Assembly (NCBI GenBank): GCA_021151625.1
Contig: JAGKWY010000171.1
Location: 1 to 5,180 of the forward strand
Source of the DNA: Gammaproteobacteria bacterium
Lineage (GTDB): Bacteria > Pseudomonadota > Gammaproteobacteria > Pseudomonadales > Cellvibrionaceae
DNA length: 5,180 nucleotides
Direction of reading: 5' to 3'
The notes under the pieces are model-generated. The model was not told the DNA's origin. It was given only the letters and a program-made list of their open reading frames with translations, and made no database searches. The translations under genes were made by a program, and so were the position numbers. Positions 5,172-5,180 of this stretch are shown one piece after another. Positions within the stretch are counted from its first letter, which is position 1. The number at the start of each line of letters is the position of its first letter.

Positions 5172-5180
5172 ATGATGAAA
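5172..5180 (+). CDS. Start of a plus-strand gene (runs off right edge)
   Basis: A strong Shine-Dalgarno sequence, AAGGAG (5162-5167), precedes two tandem ATG codons at 5172 and 5175, then AAA. The second ATG is spaced 7 bases from AAGGAG against 4 for the first, so the second may be the main start. Only Met-Met-Lys is visible. MK at the start is common in exported proteins, but nothing else can be said about the product. Confidence 0.6.

Overview
The window looks like chromosomal DNA of a gammaproteobacterium of the Pseudomonas/Cellvibrio type. The evidence is a 634-residue FabY-class ketoacyl-ACP synthase, an IbpA-like small heat-shock protein close to the enterobacterial and pseudomonad sequences, and an rpsP start typical of gammaproteobacteria. 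GC looks moderate by eye. The genus cannot be fixed from the sequence alone. No mobile element, CRISPR array, rRNA or tRNA was seen, and all large ORFs are intact.

Layout. On the minus strand at the left edge are the first 19 codons of rpsP (ribosomal protein S16), with a 246-base gap to the gene upstream of it. That gap holds two perfect small hairpins and a 14-base imperfect direct repeat. Next is fabY (304-2208, minus), the probable fatty-acid synthesis initiation enzyme. Divergent from it is a GlxA-like regulator (2333-3337, plus) with a DJ-1/PfpI-type sensory domain and an AraC-type DNA-binding domain. The 124-base gap between these two contains a 29-base dyad that could be an operator. 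The regulator ends at a symmetrical rho-independent terminator shared with the convergent ibpA gene (3376-3846, minus). ibpA has a recognisable sigma-32 promoter and a roughly 90-base leader that ends in a ROSE-type RNA thermometer hairpin. Upstream of ibpA on the same strand is a TIGR01777/YfcH-family epimerase-like gene (3988-4890). The right end is a 281-base AT-rich divergent intergenic region that leads into the first three codons of a plus-strand gene with a strong Shine-Dalgarno sequence.

How the parts relate. The genes are mostly housekeeping or stress functions with separate control. The best-supported regulatory system is ibpA, with transcription under heat-shock sigma factor and translation under a thermometer. 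The most speculative but testable link is control of fabY and/or itself by the divergent GlxA-like regulator through the dyad at 2281-2309. I do not see evidence for a wholly new multi-gene system. The novel material, if any, lies in the leaders and intergenic dyads.
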